Below, one piece after another: positions 17,710 through 27,233 of a stretch of 64,000 nt of DNA. Position 1 is the stretch's first letter, and each line of letters starts with the position of its first letter. This DNA is from JAXLXE01 sp046328115 (lineage in GTDB: Bacteria > Chloroflexota > UBA6077 > JACCZL01). The notes below the pieces were generated by a model, which saw nothing but the letters and a program-made list of their open reading frames with translations, ran no database searches and had not been told where the DNA came from. The stretch covers positions 248,001-312,000 of the forward strand of contig JAXLXE010000001.1 in assembly GCA_046328115.1 (NCBI GenBank), in the 5' to 3' direction. The translations under genes were made by a program, and so were the position numbers.

Positions 17710-19307
17710 CAGCAGCGCCTCGCGCCGCGTTGGGCGGGATTGTGTTGTTGGCCCTGGTCCTGAGGTTATGGGGTCTCGCCTGGCAGCTTCCGTTTCAGTT
17801 TCATCCGGATGAAGCCCACTATACGTGGAAGGCGATGGCCGACATGATCGGCGGCGAGACCCTTGATCCGAGGTACTTCCGGAATCCGAGCCTGTTCACG
17901 TACTTCCTGTATGGCCAGTATCGTGCCCTGGGGTTCCAGCCACCGAAGTTGGACGAACGAGCCGCTGTTGACGACGGGCTGTTTAGACCGCCATCAGGCG
18001 TGGCCTTTCTGGGGCGACTGAACAGTGCGTTGCTTGGCGCGCTCACGGTGCTGTTGGTTGGGCTCGTGGGTGGCGCGGGGCTCGGGTGGACGGCAGGGCT
18101 GACATCGGCTGCCTTCCTGGCCGTGGCGTTCATCCACGTACGGGACTCCCACTACGCCACGAACGATGTGCCGGCGGTGTTCCTGCTGGTTGGGTCAGTC
18201 GGAGCGGGTCTGGGTGCGCTTCGCGCGGCGCCCGGGCGCTGGCTGCTGGCAGCTGGGGCGCTGGGGGGAGCGGCGACATCGACGAAGTACAACGCCGGCC
18301 TGTTCGTGGTGCCCGTGGGCGTGGTCGTGCTTCGCCTACTGTGGCAGCACCGTTCGCGCGAACTGGTTGGCTACGCTGCGCTGGCCGGTGTGATTGCAGC
18401 CGCCGCGTTCTTGGCCGGTACGCCGTTTTCCATCATCACGCCGCGCAAGTTCCTCGATGATTTCCGCACCCAGGCGCGTTTCTGTGGGGATCCGTGGGAG
18501 GGGCAGGTTGGCGCCGCGCCGATCACCCTCTACGCGGCGTCGCTCGGCGAGGGTCTTGGGCTGCTCGTGGTCGCGCTCGCGATCTGGGGGGCGGTGGATT
18601 TGCTGCGGCGCGACCGGTGGGTGGCCGTGGTGTTGCTGGCGGTGCCGGTGGCGTATCTGGGCTACATGTCGCGATGTGAGCTGTTCTTTGTCAGATTCGC
18701 GCTGCCGGCCGTGCCCTTTCTGTGCCTGCTCGCGGGCCGGGGCGTGGTGTGCGCGAGTCGCGTGCTGGCAGACCGCGTGCCTGGTTCACTCACCGCCGTG
18801 GCGCTGTGTCTGTTTGCCGTGGCCCCATCTGCTTATCAGGTGGCGCTGCACAACAGTCTGGTCACGCGCGAGGATACGCGTGTCCAGGCGGCGCGCTGGC
18901 TGTCCGAGAACGTGCCGACCGGCGCCAAGGTGCTGATTGAGGAGTACACGATCAGGGACTTCAAGCCGCGAGCATATGGGGGGACGAGCTGGCAGCTAGA
19001 TACGGATCTTTTCAAGGTGACGGATGTGCGGCCGGGCGAGATCGATTCCGCCCTGCGGGGTCAGGCCCAGTTCTTCGTTTCCTCTAGCTTTCAGTACGAG
19101 CGCTTTTCAAGCGTGGGGCCGCGGCCGGCTGAGCAACGCGCGTTCTACGAGGCGCTGGCGCGACAGGGCGCGCTGGTTGCCAGCTTCAGCCCGGGCCGCG
19201 ACGGTGCATCGCTACCGTTTGAGATCGAGGATCTCTATACGCCGTTCTGGCGGTTGGATCAGTACGAGCGGCCGGGGCCCACGGTGAGAATCTACCGCTT
19301 GCGGTAG
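17706..19307 (+). CDS. GT39-type membrane glycosyltransferase, last gene of the array
   Basis: A 533-residue GT-C protein of the common PMT_2-like type. The acidic motif is FQFHPDEAHYTW (D35, E36), followed by RYFRNPSLFTYFLY. It lacks the GHPGVTTMW and NPLLGGG motifs, so it belongs to a different subfamily from the four genes before it. Translation starts at a GTG that overlaps the preceding TGA by 4 bases. Its stop at 19305-19307 is one base from the stop of the convergent sulfatase-like gene. The C-terminal region of about 150 residues is soluble. Donor and acceptor are unknown. Confidence 0.85.
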   Translation: MTAAPRAALGGIVLLALVLRLWGLAWQLPFQFHPDEAHYTWKAMADMIGGETLDPRYFRNPSLFTYFLYGQYRALGFQPPKLDERAAVDDGLFRPPSGVAFLGRLNSALLGALTVLLVGLVGGAGLGWTAGLTSAAFLAVAFIHVRDSHYATNDVPAVFLLVGSVGAGLGALRAAPGRWLLAAGALGGAATSTKYNAGLFVVPVGVVVLRLLWQHRSRELVGYAALAGVIAAAAFLAGTPFSIITPRKFLDDFRTQARFCGDPWEGQVGAAPITLYAASLGEGLGLLVVALAIWGAVDLLRRDRWVAVVLLAVPVAYLGYMSRCELFFVRFALPAVPFLCLLAGRGVVCASRVLADRVPGSLTAVALCLFAVAPSAYQVALHNSLVTREDTRVQAARWLSENVPTGAKVLIEEYTIRDFKPRAYGGTSWQLDTDLFKVTDVRPGEIDSALRGQAQFFVSSSFQYERFSSVGPRPAEQRAFYEALARQGALVASFSPGRDGASLPFEIEDLYTPFWRLDQYERPGPTVRIYRLR

Positions 19308-19308
19308 G

Positions 19309-20631
19309 CTACTCCAGGTATCCGAGCTCCTCGAGGCGACGGCGCACGCGGTCCTCTTCCTCGGCGGTCATGCGTTGCGCCGAGATATCAGCACCAGTCT
19401 GGCCGGCCAGGATCGCTTCTAGCTGCCGCTGCTGCTCCTCCACGATCTGAGGCTGGCTGCTGGCCAGGTTCTGCCGCTCGCCGGGATCTGCTACCAGGTC
19501 GTAGAGCTCGCGAGGCGTGTCGGGATTGTCCGGCGCGCAGATGTACTTGTACCTACCGGTGCGCAGGCCGAGGAGGCGATTGTTGGGGTCGTGCAGCATG
19601 GTCGGTAGTGCCTCGGTCAGAGCGGGGCGGTCGGTCGTGTCCTCGCCCCGCATGGCGGGGAGGAGGGAGGGCTGGAGGCCGTACGCGGCGGGGTCGATGC
19701 CGACGGCATCCAGGATGGTGGGCGCGGCGTCGATGTGGCGCACCTGGACGGTGGGTCGGCTGTTCTCCGGGATCAAGCCCGGCCCGAAAAAGACGAGCGG
19801 CACTCGGACCAGATAGTCGTACACCTGGAGCGCGGCGTGGCCCGCTAGCTCATGGCTGTCGCGCTTGTTGTCCTGCAGCACTGCGCGCTTGCCGAGCGAG
19901 AGGATCCGCTTTTTGGTGTCTGCCGGCAGGCCAGCGGTGACCTTGTACCCCAGCCGAATGGCGAGCTGGACCCAGGCGCGCGGATCGTCGATGGCGCCGG
20001 CTATGCCCTCGCCGTGGTCGCCGGTCATAACGACCAGCGTCTTTTCCGGGTCGATCGCGTGGAAGATCCGTTGGAGCTGACTGTCCAGGTACGCCGCCGA
20101 CCGCTGGTACAGGTGCTTGCCGTAGCGCGCGTCCCTAAACTGTCCCTTGGCCATACGCGGCCAATGCAGCTCCCACAGATGTAGGAACATGAACCACGGT
20201 TCCGGTAAGGACCCGTTGCTGAGCGTGCTCAGCACCTCGGTACCCCAGGCGGTGTCGAGGTATTCGCTCCGTTCGCGCCGCCGATAGGTGCTGAACCCGC
20301 GGTCGAGGCCGGTGAGGGGAAACAGCGGGCCGGTCATCTCCGCGACGGTGTGGTAGCCGTGTTCCTGGAGGATCTGTGGGAAGGTGCGTACGCCATCCTG
20401 CAGCTTGTAGCCCAGGAGCGAACGGACGCCGTGCTCCGCCGGGTAGCGGCCAGTGAGCATGGTTGCCACGGATGGCGTGGTGGTGGTGGCGGCGGTGATC
20501 GTGTTGGCGAAGCTGGAGCCGCGCGCTAGGACGCCATCCAGGACCGGCATAAACGGGTACCGGGCGCGATCGTAGATCACGTCGGACCGCATGCAGTCCA
20601 CCATCAGGAACAGGACGTTGCGCCGGGTCAT
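19309..20631 (-). CDS. Sulfatase/alkaline-phosphatase-superfamily hydrolase with Thr at the nucleophile position
   Basis: A 440-residue soluble enzyme of the sulfatase fold. Metal-binding positions are visible: D12 in MVDCMRSD and D205-H206 in TGDHGEGI. The active-site segment reads TTTTPSVATMLTGRYP (from T49). Thr51 stands where classical sulfatases have the Cys or Ser that becomes formylglycine, and the usual Arg two residues after the Pro is Val55. This resembles Thr-nucleophile phospho-transferases and phosphodiesterases more than true sulfatases, so I would not call it a sulfatase. No signal peptide is seen. It lies 240 bases downstream of the oxidoreductase gene on the same strand. The substrate may be a modified glycan, given the context, but that is inference. 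Confidence 0.8.
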   Translation of the reverse strand: MTRRNVLFLMVDCMRSDVIYDRARYPFMPVLDGVLARGSSFANTITAATTTTPSVATMLTGRYPAEHGVRSLLGYKLQDGVRTFPQILQEHGYHTVAEMTGPLFPLTGLDRGFSTYRRRERSEYLDTAWGTEVLSTLSNGSLPEPWFMFLHLWELHWPRMAKGQFRDARYGKHLYQRSAAYLDSQLQRIFHAIDPEKTLVVMTGDHGEGIAGAIDDPRAWVQLAIRLGYKVTAGLPADTKKRILSLGKRAVLQDNKRDSHELAGHAALQVYDYLVRVPLVFFGPGLIPENSRPTVQVRHIDAAPTILDAVGIDPAAYGLQPSLLPAMRGEDTTDRPALTEALPTMLHDPNNRLLGLRTGRYKYICAPDNPDTPRELYDLVADPGERQNLASSQPQIVEEQQRQLEAILAGQTGADISAQRMTAEEEDRVRRRLEELGYLE

Positions 20632-20871
20632 GCGGAGGCGCGCTCACGGGGGTGCGCGGCCACGGGGTGCTGGCGGTGGGCGTGCCTATCTCGTTCGTGA
20701 GGTATGGGGCTCAATGCGTCTGCCGAATGCCTGCTGTGAACTTCTGGTTCGGCGGCCGGCCTCAAGGCGTCAGCGCGCGATTGGGCGGTCGTGTGGGTCT
20801 GGCCAGGCTGACCTGGACGGCCAAGCGTAACAAATGGGCGGCGGTGGGACCAAGCAGAACGCGAGGCGACA

Positions 20872-21876
20872 TCATGCGCTGACCGAGACCGGGCGTCCGG
20901 TCTTGACAGACTCGATCGCGGCCAGCGAGGTGGCGAGGCTGACCTGGCCATCGCGGCCGGTGACCGATGGCTGCGTGCCGTTGCGGACGCAGTCCACGAA
21001 GTGCTGGAGCTCTGCGCGGTAGCCAACCGCGAACAGGTCTTTGAACCAATAGGCCTGGGCCCGGCTCACGCCGGTTCCCGAATAGTGGTTCGCGGAATCC
21101 AGCCTGCCGTCTCCAATGGTCATCATGCCCGCAGAGCCGAAGACCTCGGCCCGTACGTCGTAGCCGTAACCGGACTGAAAGCTCGAGTCGGCCGTCGCCA
21201 GGGCGCCATTGGCGTACTTGATGCTCACGAGGGCCGTGTCCAGCATCCCTTCCTGGCCGCGCGGCCAGACACGTGCATCCGCCTGCGCGAATACTTCTAC
21301 CGGACGGCTGCCGGCTAGCCAGTACAGCGCGTCGAAGTCGTGGATCAGGGTCTCCAGGAAGATGGCCCATGGGAGCGCACCCTCTGGACGGGGAACGGCC
21401 GGGTCACGGGTGATGGAGCGCAGGAGGTGGATGTCGCCGAGAGCGCCTTCGTCGATCTGGCGTCGGGCGCGCTGGTAGCCGGGATCGAAGCGCCGCTGGA
21501 AGCCGATCTGGAGAATGGTGCGGGCGCGTTCGGCAGCTTCGACCGCTCGCGACGCATCCGCCGCTGTGTGGGCAATCGGCTTTTCGCAGAAGGTTGGTTT
21601 GCCGGCCTGCGCTGACGCGACGATCACGTCTGCGTGAAAACGGCCTGGGGTGGCGATGACCACGCCATCGATCGTGGGATCCGCAAGGAGCCGCTGGTAG
21701 TCTGGTTCATAGCGCACATCGTCACGCTGGATCTCCGCCAGCACCCGGTTCGCGGCGGCCTCGACCGGGTCCGAGATCGCGGCTAGTCGGGCGCCGGTGA
21801 GTCGGTTAGCTAGAGTGTCACCGTGAAACGATCCCATCAGGCCGGCGCCGATGAGGCCGATGTTCAGTTGCGGCAC
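20872..21876 (-). CDS. Gfo/Idh/MocA-family NAD(P)-dependent oxidoreductase
   Basis: A 334-residue oxidoreductase. The N-terminal Rossmann fold shows GLIGAGLMG at about residues 6-14, and the family EKP motif (FCEKPIAHT) appears near residue 95. The C-terminal half carries the substrate-binding fold. Family members oxidise or reduce sugar rings such as inositol or nucleotide sugars. I set the start at the GTG at 21876, preceded by GGGAG at a spacing of about 7, because the longer open frame reads back into the neighbouring gene in a non-family sequence. It follows the 498-residue glycosyltransferase with a 16-base gap. A role in making a sugar for the surrounding glycosyltransferases is plausible but unproven. 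Confidence 0.85.
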   Translation of the reverse strand: MPQLNIGLIGAGLMGSFHGDTLANRLTGARLAAISDPVEAAANRVLAEIQRDDVRYEPDYQRLLADPTIDGVVIATPGRFHADVIVASAQAGKPTFCEKPIAHTAADASRAVEAAERARTILQIGFQRRFDPGYQRARRQIDEGALGDIHLLRSITRDPAVPRPEGALPWAIFLETLIHDFDALYWLAGSRPVEVFAQADARVWPRGQEGMLDTALVSIKYANGALATADSSFQSGYGYDVRAEVFGSAGMMTIGDGRLDSANHYSGTGVSRAQAYWFKDLFAVGYRAELQHFVDCVRNGTQPSVTGRDGQVSLATSLAAIESVKTGRPVSVSA

Positions 21877-21892
21877 GTGGAGTCTCCCAATC

Positions 21893-23389
21893 CTAGTTTC
21901 TCTTGAGGCGAGTCGACGCGAATCGGATGCCACTGGCCACCACGGTGAGGCACGCGGAAATGCCGCCTGCCGCGACCACCGCGATTGCAGGATCCACAGG
22001 ATAGCGGAAGCGCCAGACCAGTCCATCGAAGGCGGCCGCCACGCCGACGAGCCCGAGGGCCGCGGCGGACGGGAGCAAGGCAAGGCGCCACCCCGGACGG
22101 ACGATCGCTGCCAGCGTGCCGAGCAGGAATAGTGCAGCGATCCAGGATCGCCAGCGCCAGGGTTGATAGGCGCTCGTGATCGCGTCGGCCCGCTCATACG
22201 GCTCACCGGACGCGGGGATCTCCGGGTCCAGTAGCGCGCTTAGCTCAGTGCCCCACTTGGTGTCCCAGTTGCGAGTGGTGCGCTGGCGCCAGCTACCCAG
22301 CAGCCGCTCGTTGGTCCCCTGGAATAGCTGCCAGGCCATCCTGGCTGTTCCCGAGGCGTAGTAGCCGGGTTGATCGAGAATCACCTCGACGGCGAGCGAC
22401 CGCAACAGCGCGGCGGTCTGCGCGGGAGTCAGGCCGAGCTCGCTCTGCAACCGCGCGGTGATGGTGCCACCGGAGGGCTCCCCTCTGGCCTCCTCCTGGA
22501 TGATCTTCCGCGCGGCGGCCCTGACAGGGTCGGGGTCAGGACGTCTCGGGTCGTCGTAGACGAAGCCTCTATCGTGGCGCACGGTTCGGCCGATTAACGC
22601 CTGGCCCAGCGCGCTGGTGGCGCCCGACTCGCCGTGAATCAGCCATCCGCGGACTGCCCACGGACCGCTGGCGACCAGGAACGCCGCAAGCACGGTCAGC
22701 GTGGCCCTCTTCCGCCCCGTTCGCCGGATGAGGATCGGCCCCATCAGGGCCAGCCCGTAGGCGGCCTGGCCGATGGGTCGGGTCAGCGCGCAGAGAGCCG
22801 CGGCGATGCCGGTGGCGATCAACGGGAGCGTGCCGCGAGGGGCGCTCCAGAGGGCTATGACCAGGAAGGCTGTGAGCACGCAGGTGAATAGCACCTCTGA
22901 CATCACGTAGTGCTCGTAGATGATCTGGGGGCCAGAGATAGCGATGCTTGCCCCGGCGATCGTGCCTGCGATTCGGCCAAATGCGAGCCGCCCTAGAACG
23001 TACGTCAGGAGACACGTCACTACACCAAGCACGTGTTGGGCGGCGGTCACAGTTGCGAGGTTGCCCCCGAAGGCGAACACCGAGGCCAGGAAGACCGGGT
23101 ACAGCGGCGTTCGCCTGATCTCCGGATCGAAGCCCGTGCTCGTGGCCAACCGGTACGCGGGCAGGACGTAGTCATCGCTGTCCGGCGTGAGGAACGCGGG
23201 AATGCCGATCGCGACGAACTGCCAGCGGACCGCTGCTGCCGCGATGAGTATCGCGAGGGTCAGGAAGGCTTCCGCCAGCCAGGCTGGGAGTGCTGCTGTG
23301 TCGCGGTTGGCCAGACTTGCCCTCTCGCCTGCGTCGTGGGTGCGTGCCTGGCAACTCATCGCCTGGGCGCCCGGGCCATGTGGTACCAT
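21893..23389 (-). CDS. GT-C membrane glycosyltransferase-like protein (DSDDY subtype)
   Basis: A 498-residue polytopic protein, or 488 from a second ATG at 23359. It belongs with the four minus-strand paralogs at 24-30 kb: the first loop holds TPDSDDYVLP, then RRTPLYPVF and AQHVLG. A GRTVRHDRGF motif lies after about eight helices, as in those paralogs. The usual DE pair of PMT enzymes is replaced by D-S-D-D (D70, D72, D73). It is separated from the tandem array by the plus-strand GT2 gene, with which it shares a divergent upstream region of about 42 bases. The downstream gene on the same strand is the Gfo/Idh/MocA oxidoreductase. Confidence 0.8.
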   Translation of the reverse strand: MVPHGPGAQAMSCQARTHDAGERASLANRDTAALPAWLAEAFLTLAILIAAAAVRWQFVAIGIPAFLTPDSDDYVLPAYRLATSTGFDPEIRRTPLYPVFLASVFAFGGNLATVTAAQHVLGVVTCLLTYVLGRLAFGRIAGTIAGASIAISGPQIIYEHYVMSEVLFTCVLTAFLVIALWSAPRGTLPLIATGIAAALCALTRPIGQAAYGLALMGPILIRRTGRKRATLTVLAAFLVASGPWAVRGWLIHGESGATSALGQALIGRTVRHDRGFVYDDPRRPDPDPVRAAARKIIQEEARGEPSGGTITARLQSELGLTPAQTAALLRSLAVEVILDQPGYYASGTARMAWQLFQGTNERLLGSWRQRTTRNWDTKWGTELSALLDPEIPASGEPYERADAITSAYQPWRWRSWIAALFLLGTLAAIVRPGWRLALLPSAAALGLVGVAAAFDGLVWRFRYPVDPAIAVVAAGGISACLTVVASGIRFASTRLKRN

Positions 23390-23431
23390 ACCGCCGCCGG
23401 TTCTCGGCCGGAAAGGCGTGCCTCCGCAAAC

Positions 23432-24364
23432 ATGTCAGTGGTCGAACAGAGCCCGCGCGAGGAGCTCCTGACCCCCGCCGGGTCGGCCGCCTCCAGGCCC
23501 CGGGGCCTCACGGTGGTGATCCCCGCCTACAACGAGGAGCACGGTATTGCGCCGGTTGTAGAGCAGGTACGGGGCGCTATGGACGCCTCTGGGTTGACGT
23601 ACGAGCTGCTTGTGGTGAACGACGGCTCCAGGGACCGCACCGCCGAGGCGGCGCGCGCGACCGGAGTGCGGGTGGTGAGTCACCACCAGAATCGTGGTTA
23701 CGGCGAGGCGCTGAAGACCGGCATTCGCAATGCCGCATTTGATTCGATCGCCATCATTGACGCAGATGGCAGCTATCCTGCCTCCGAGATTCCGAAGCTG
23801 TATTCGCTTCTGGACGAAAACGAGATGGTGGTCGGAGCGCGTACGGGCTCGAATGCAGCGATCCCGTTGATCCGTCGGCCGGCGAAGGCGTTCCTGACCT
23901 GGCTTGCCAGCTATCTCACGGGCACGAAGATCCCAGATCTGAACTCTGGATTGCGGCTGTTCAAGCGGGCGCTCGCCATTGAGTTCTTCGACCTGCTGCC
24001 CTCGGGATTCTCGTTCACCACCACGATCACGCTGTCGGCACTGAACAGTGGCTACAACGTGCGGTTCGTTGAGGTGGATTACTACCATCGCACGGGCTCG
24101 TCCAAGATCAGGCCGATACAGGACACCTTCAACTTCCTGATGCTGATTCTCAGGCTGACGCTGATCTTCCGCCCGCTGAAGATCTACCTGCCGCTGGCGG
24201 CGTGGATGGGCGTGATCGCAATTTGCGTGCTCCTGGTGGGCTGGTATGGGTTTGGCCGGATCTTCGACAACACCATCCTCGTGTTCATCGAGGCGGCATT
24301 GCAGGCGGCAATGATCGGCCTGCTGGCGGACGTGGTGAATGTGCGGAGAAGCCGCTCGCCGTAG
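23432..24364 (+). CDS. GT2 polyprenyl-phosphate sugar synthase (DPM1-like) with C-terminal membrane helices
   Basis: A 310-residue protein. An N-terminal GT2 domain starts at VVIPAYNEEHGI (about residue 28), with VVNDGSRDRT and the metal/nucleotide motif IDADGSYP. Two hydrophobic segments follow after about residue 235. Enzymes of this type move a sugar from a nucleotide donor to dolichyl or undecaprenyl phosphate on the cytoplasmic face, making the donor for GT-C enzymes. I chose the ATG at 23432; the open frame continues upstream, but that part is the shadow of the divergent gene. It stands alone on the plus strand among minus-strand GT-C genes and ends 11 bases from the stop of the convergent one. 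Confidence 0.88.
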   Translation: MSVVEQSPREELLTPAGSAASRPRGLTVVIPAYNEEHGIAPVVEQVRGAMDASGLTYELLVVNDGSRDRTAEAARATGVRVVSHHQNRGYGEALKTGIRNAAFDSIAIIDADGSYPASEIPKLYSLLDENEMVVGARTGSNAAIPLIRRPAKAFLTWLASYLTGTKIPDLNSGLRLFKRALAIEFFDLLPSGFSFTTTITLSALNSGYNVRFVEVDYYHRTGSSKIRPIQDTFNFLMLILRLTLIFRPLKIYLPLAAWMGVIAICVLLVGWYGFGRIFDNTILVFIEAALQAAMIGLLADVVNVRRSRSP

Positions 24365-24375
24365 TCGCGTGAGAC

Positions 24376-25788
24376 CTATGTTGCGCGGCGGCCGCGGTGG
24401 GCCGCTAGATGGCCGAGGTGTTGGACGATTTCCCCAGCCGCCCCCGCGGCCAGCACCGCGATCAGCGGATCTACCGGATAGCGATAGCGGGGGACGTTGC
24501 CCACCAGGGCGGCGCTGACGGCGAGGAGCGCTACGGTGGCCAGTCCGAGCAGCAGGGCGGGTCGGTGGGTGGGCGACCAGGCGGCGAGCGCGCAGGCGAC
24601 CAGCGCCAACAACGGCAGGAGGGGACCGAGATATCCCGGCTGGTACAGCGCGACGAGGATAGCCGCAGCCGCCGCGGAGCGGTCTTCGGCGGTCGTGGCA
24701 GGGGGCAGGAGGTGGCGGGTGTCAGTGTCTTCCCACTCACGCCGCGCTACATCTGACACGCCCCGAAGCGTGGTGAGACGCTCCGTTGAGCCTGATGCGA
24801 GGCGGACGAACCGTTGGAGTGATCCCCGCAGGTACTCACCCACGTCGCAGCGAATGGCTTCCAGGGCGATGTCCCGCATCAATCGGTCTGCTTCCGCTGC
24901 CGTGAGGCCTAGCTCTCGACGAAGCCTGGTGTTGATGGCCTTGCCGGAGGAGCCGCGATCCGCGGCTTGTTGAAGGACCAGCGCAGCCCGTCGACGGTTG
25001 TCATCGCCAGCGCGGTCCGCGCTCTGCCCGTAGCATGCGGCGAAGGTCCCGCGGTCATGGCGCGCGGTCCGTCCGACAAGCGACTGGCCCAGGCTGCCGA
25101 TCGCCGCGGAGTCGCGGTCTGCTGCCGTGTAGACGCTCCAGGGCACGGTGATTAGTCCGTAGGCGGCGAGTCCAACCAGAGTGAGGCGGGCGCGCCTGGG
25201 CCAGGGCGCCAGCGTCAGGGCGCCCGCGATGGCTAGCAGGGGAATGAGGGACTGCGCCACCGGTCGCGTCAGGACCGAGATCCCGATCAGGAGCCCCGCG
25301 ACGGTGAACCAGCGGTATCGTCCGGTTCTCGAGGCCATCACGAGCGTCGTCAGGGAAGCCGCGATGAGCGGATTGAAAAGTGCCTCGGTCATCACCGACT
25401 GTTCGGAGAGCAGCAGGCCGCCGTGCATCGCGATAGACAAGCCGGCGAGCAGGCCGCTTGCCGTCCCGAAGACAGTACGGCCTAGCGCGAACGTCAGCAC
25501 CGCGCTGAGACAGCCCAGCAGATGCTGGATGAATCCCAGGGCGCGCAAGTCCTCGCCAACCGCGGCGATCGAAGCCGCCACGAACACCGGATACCCGGGT
25601 GTTCGCTTCAGCGAAAGGTCAAAACCGGAGCCACGTGCCAGGTCAAAGGCCGGGCCCAGATAGCTTTCGCTGTCGCCGGTTGCCAGGATCGGGATGCGGA
25701 AGAGCACCGCGAGCCGCAGCATCAGCGCGGCGAGTACCACCGTTCCCAACCACACGATGGTGGGAGTGCGTTGTACTCGAGCGATCAC
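24376..25788 (-). CDS. GT-C membrane glycosyltransferase-like protein (DSESY subtype), last of a four-gene array
   Basis: A 470-residue polytopic protein. ATGDSESYLGPAFDLARGSGF places D39 and E41 in the expected external loop, and KRTPGYPVF and IQHLLG follow. The mid-protein motif is GRTARHDRG. The GTG start overlaps the stop of nothing upstream but is itself overlapped by the previous gene's TGA as GTGA (25785-25788). The sequence ends in helices and a short Arg-rich tail. Its family is that of uncharacterised GT39-like proteins; the catalytic acid is presumed to be the Asp of D-S-x-S-Y. Donor and acceptor are unknown. Confidence 0.82.
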   Translation of the reverse strand: MIARVQRTPTIVWLGTVVLAALMLRLAVLFRIPILATGDSESYLGPAFDLARGSGFDLSLKRTPGYPVFVAASIAAVGEDLRALGFIQHLLGCLSAVLTFALGRTVFGTASGLLAGLSIAMHGGLLLSEQSVMTEALFNPLIAASLTTLVMASRTGRYRWFTVAGLLIGISVLTRPVAQSLIPLLAIAGALTLAPWPRRARLTLVGLAAYGLITVPWSVYTAADRDSAAIGSLGQSLVGRTARHDRGTFAACYGQSADRAGDDNRRRAALVLQQAADRGSSGKAINTRLRRELGLTAAEADRLMRDIALEAIRCDVGEYLRGSLQRFVRLASGSTERLTTLRGVSDVARREWEDTDTRHLLPPATTAEDRSAAAAAILVALYQPGYLGPLLPLLALVACALAAWSPTHRPALLLGLATVALLAVSAALVGNVPRYRYPVDPLIAVLAAGAAGEIVQHLGHLAAHRGRRAT

Positions 25789-27233
25789 GCGGCTGTCGCG
25801 CCGTTCGGAGAGTGCTCTGGCCGAGCGCCGAATCGCGCCGCCACTGACCGCAACGCGATGCCGACCGCTCCGGCTGAGAGGACGGCGATCAGCGGGTCGG
25901 ATGGATAGCGGTACCGCTCCTGGGGCCCATCCAGTGCGGCGCTCGCCAGGATCAATCCTCCCACGGCGGCGGCCAGTGGCAGCGCGGACCGGTGGCGTCG
26001 CATCGCTATTGCCGCGGAGGTGCCCGCGACGAACAGCACCAGCGGGAGCGGTGCGAGGCGTGCCGGCTGAAAGATGCCGAGCAGTTTCGACGCGGCGCGA
26101 AAGTCATCTTCTGAGTCGGGGCTGCCGGCCAGCAGGGTCCGCGTGCGGTCCTCCCACACCACGTCTTTGCGCTCCGCCGCCAGGTCGCGGATGCGCAGCT
26201 CGATCCCATTGAAGATGCGGAGCGAGAACGAGAGGGTGCCCTCGAGGAAGTGCCAGGGTTGCCTCAGGATTGCCTCCAGCGCGATCTCGCGCATGACGGC
26301 ATTGGTCTGGATGGGATCCAGTCCAAGCTCCTGACGGAGTCGCTGGGCAATGGTGCCGTCTGATTCGCGACGGTCCGCACCCTGCTGAACGATCCGACGG
26401 GCGCGGCGAGCGTCTGAGTCGCCGGGGTTAGAGGATCGATCTCCATCCAGGAATACGAAGCCGCGGTCGTAATACGCGGTCCGCGCGATCAACGTACGTC
26501 CAAACGTGCTCGCGCCGGCCACGTCTCGGACGATCTGGTTGCGGATGACCCAAGGCGCCAGCATGAGTGCGAACGCACTGGCCACCAGCGCCAGCCTTCT
26601 GACGGTTGGGCGGATGTCCAGCGGGGCGACGAGCAGGGCGGCGAGCAGCGCGGGGACCACGAGGAGTTGGCCGATGGGACGGATCAGGCCGCTAGCGCCC
26701 GCGATAGCCCCCAGGCCGATCCAGAGCCTGAGACGGTCGCGGCGTACCGCCTGTACCGCGACGAGACCCCACGCGGTGACCGCAACGGTGAACAGCGACT
26801 CCGTCAGGATGAAATGCTCATACGCTACGAGCGGCGCGGACAGCGCCGTGGCGATCCCCGCCAGGAGGCCTGCCGTGAGGTTGAATGAGCGCCAACCGAT
26901 GGCGAAAGACAGTCCCGCGGTGGCGATCCCCACCAGGTGCTGAGCCAGAGATACGGCGCGCAGGTCGTCGCCGAAGAGCGTGAGGGCACCGGCGATGAAT
27001 ATCGGATAGCCCGGGGTTCGTCGCAGTCCCAACTGGAAGTCGCCACCGGTCGTGAGGTCCCACCCGGGCAGAAAGTATGACTGGCTGTCCTTGGTGACGA
27101 ACGGCGCTATGCGGAGCGCGAACGAGAGTCGCAGACAGAGCGCGCCGGCGAGCACCACGGTCAAGCTGAGCCCCACGCGGTGTTTCCAGGCCCACGCGAG
27201 ACCGAGCCGCGCACGCTGCATGAGTGGGTTCAC
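25785..27233 (-). CDS. GT-C membrane glycosyltransferase-like protein (DSQSY subtype)
   Basis: A 482-residue paralog of its two neighbours. The first loop reads TKDSQSYFLPGWDL (D49), then RRTPGYPIF and AQHLVG. The second shared motif is ARTAYYDRGF. It starts at GTG 27233, overlapping the upstream gene's stop by 4 bases, and its own stop overlaps the next start in the same way. At the acidic position where two paralogs have Glu it has Gln51, so a single Asp may suffice for catalysis in this subtype, if it is active. About ten helices are predicted by eye. Confidence 0.82.
   Translation of the reverse strand: MNPLMQRARLGLAWAWKHRVGLSLTVVLAGALCLRLSFALRIAPFVTKDSQSYFLPGWDLTTGGDFQLGLRRTPGYPIFIAGALTLFGDDLRAVSLAQHLVGIATAGLSFAIGWRSFNLTAGLLAGIATALSAPLVAYEHFILTESLFTVAVTAWGLVAVQAVRRDRLRLWIGLGAIAGASGLIRPIGQLLVVPALLAALLVAPLDIRPTVRRLALVASAFALMLAPWVIRNQIVRDVAGASTFGRTLIARTAYYDRGFVFLDGDRSSNPGDSDARRARRIVQQGADRRESDGTIAQRLRQELGLDPIQTNAVMREIALEAILRQPWHFLEGTLSFSLRIFNGIELRIRDLAAERKDVVWEDRTRTLLAGSPDSEDDFRAASKLLGIFQPARLAPLPLVLFVAGTSAAIAMRRHRSALPLAAAVGGLILASAALDGPQERYRYPSDPLIAVLSAGAVGIALRSVAARFGARPEHSPNGATAA

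Noticed and set aside
21877..22206. Longer N-terminus for the Gfo/Idh/MocA oxidoreductase
   Set aside because: The extra 110 residues overlap the upstream glycosyltransferase gene and do not resemble the family; GTG 21876 has a good ribosome site.
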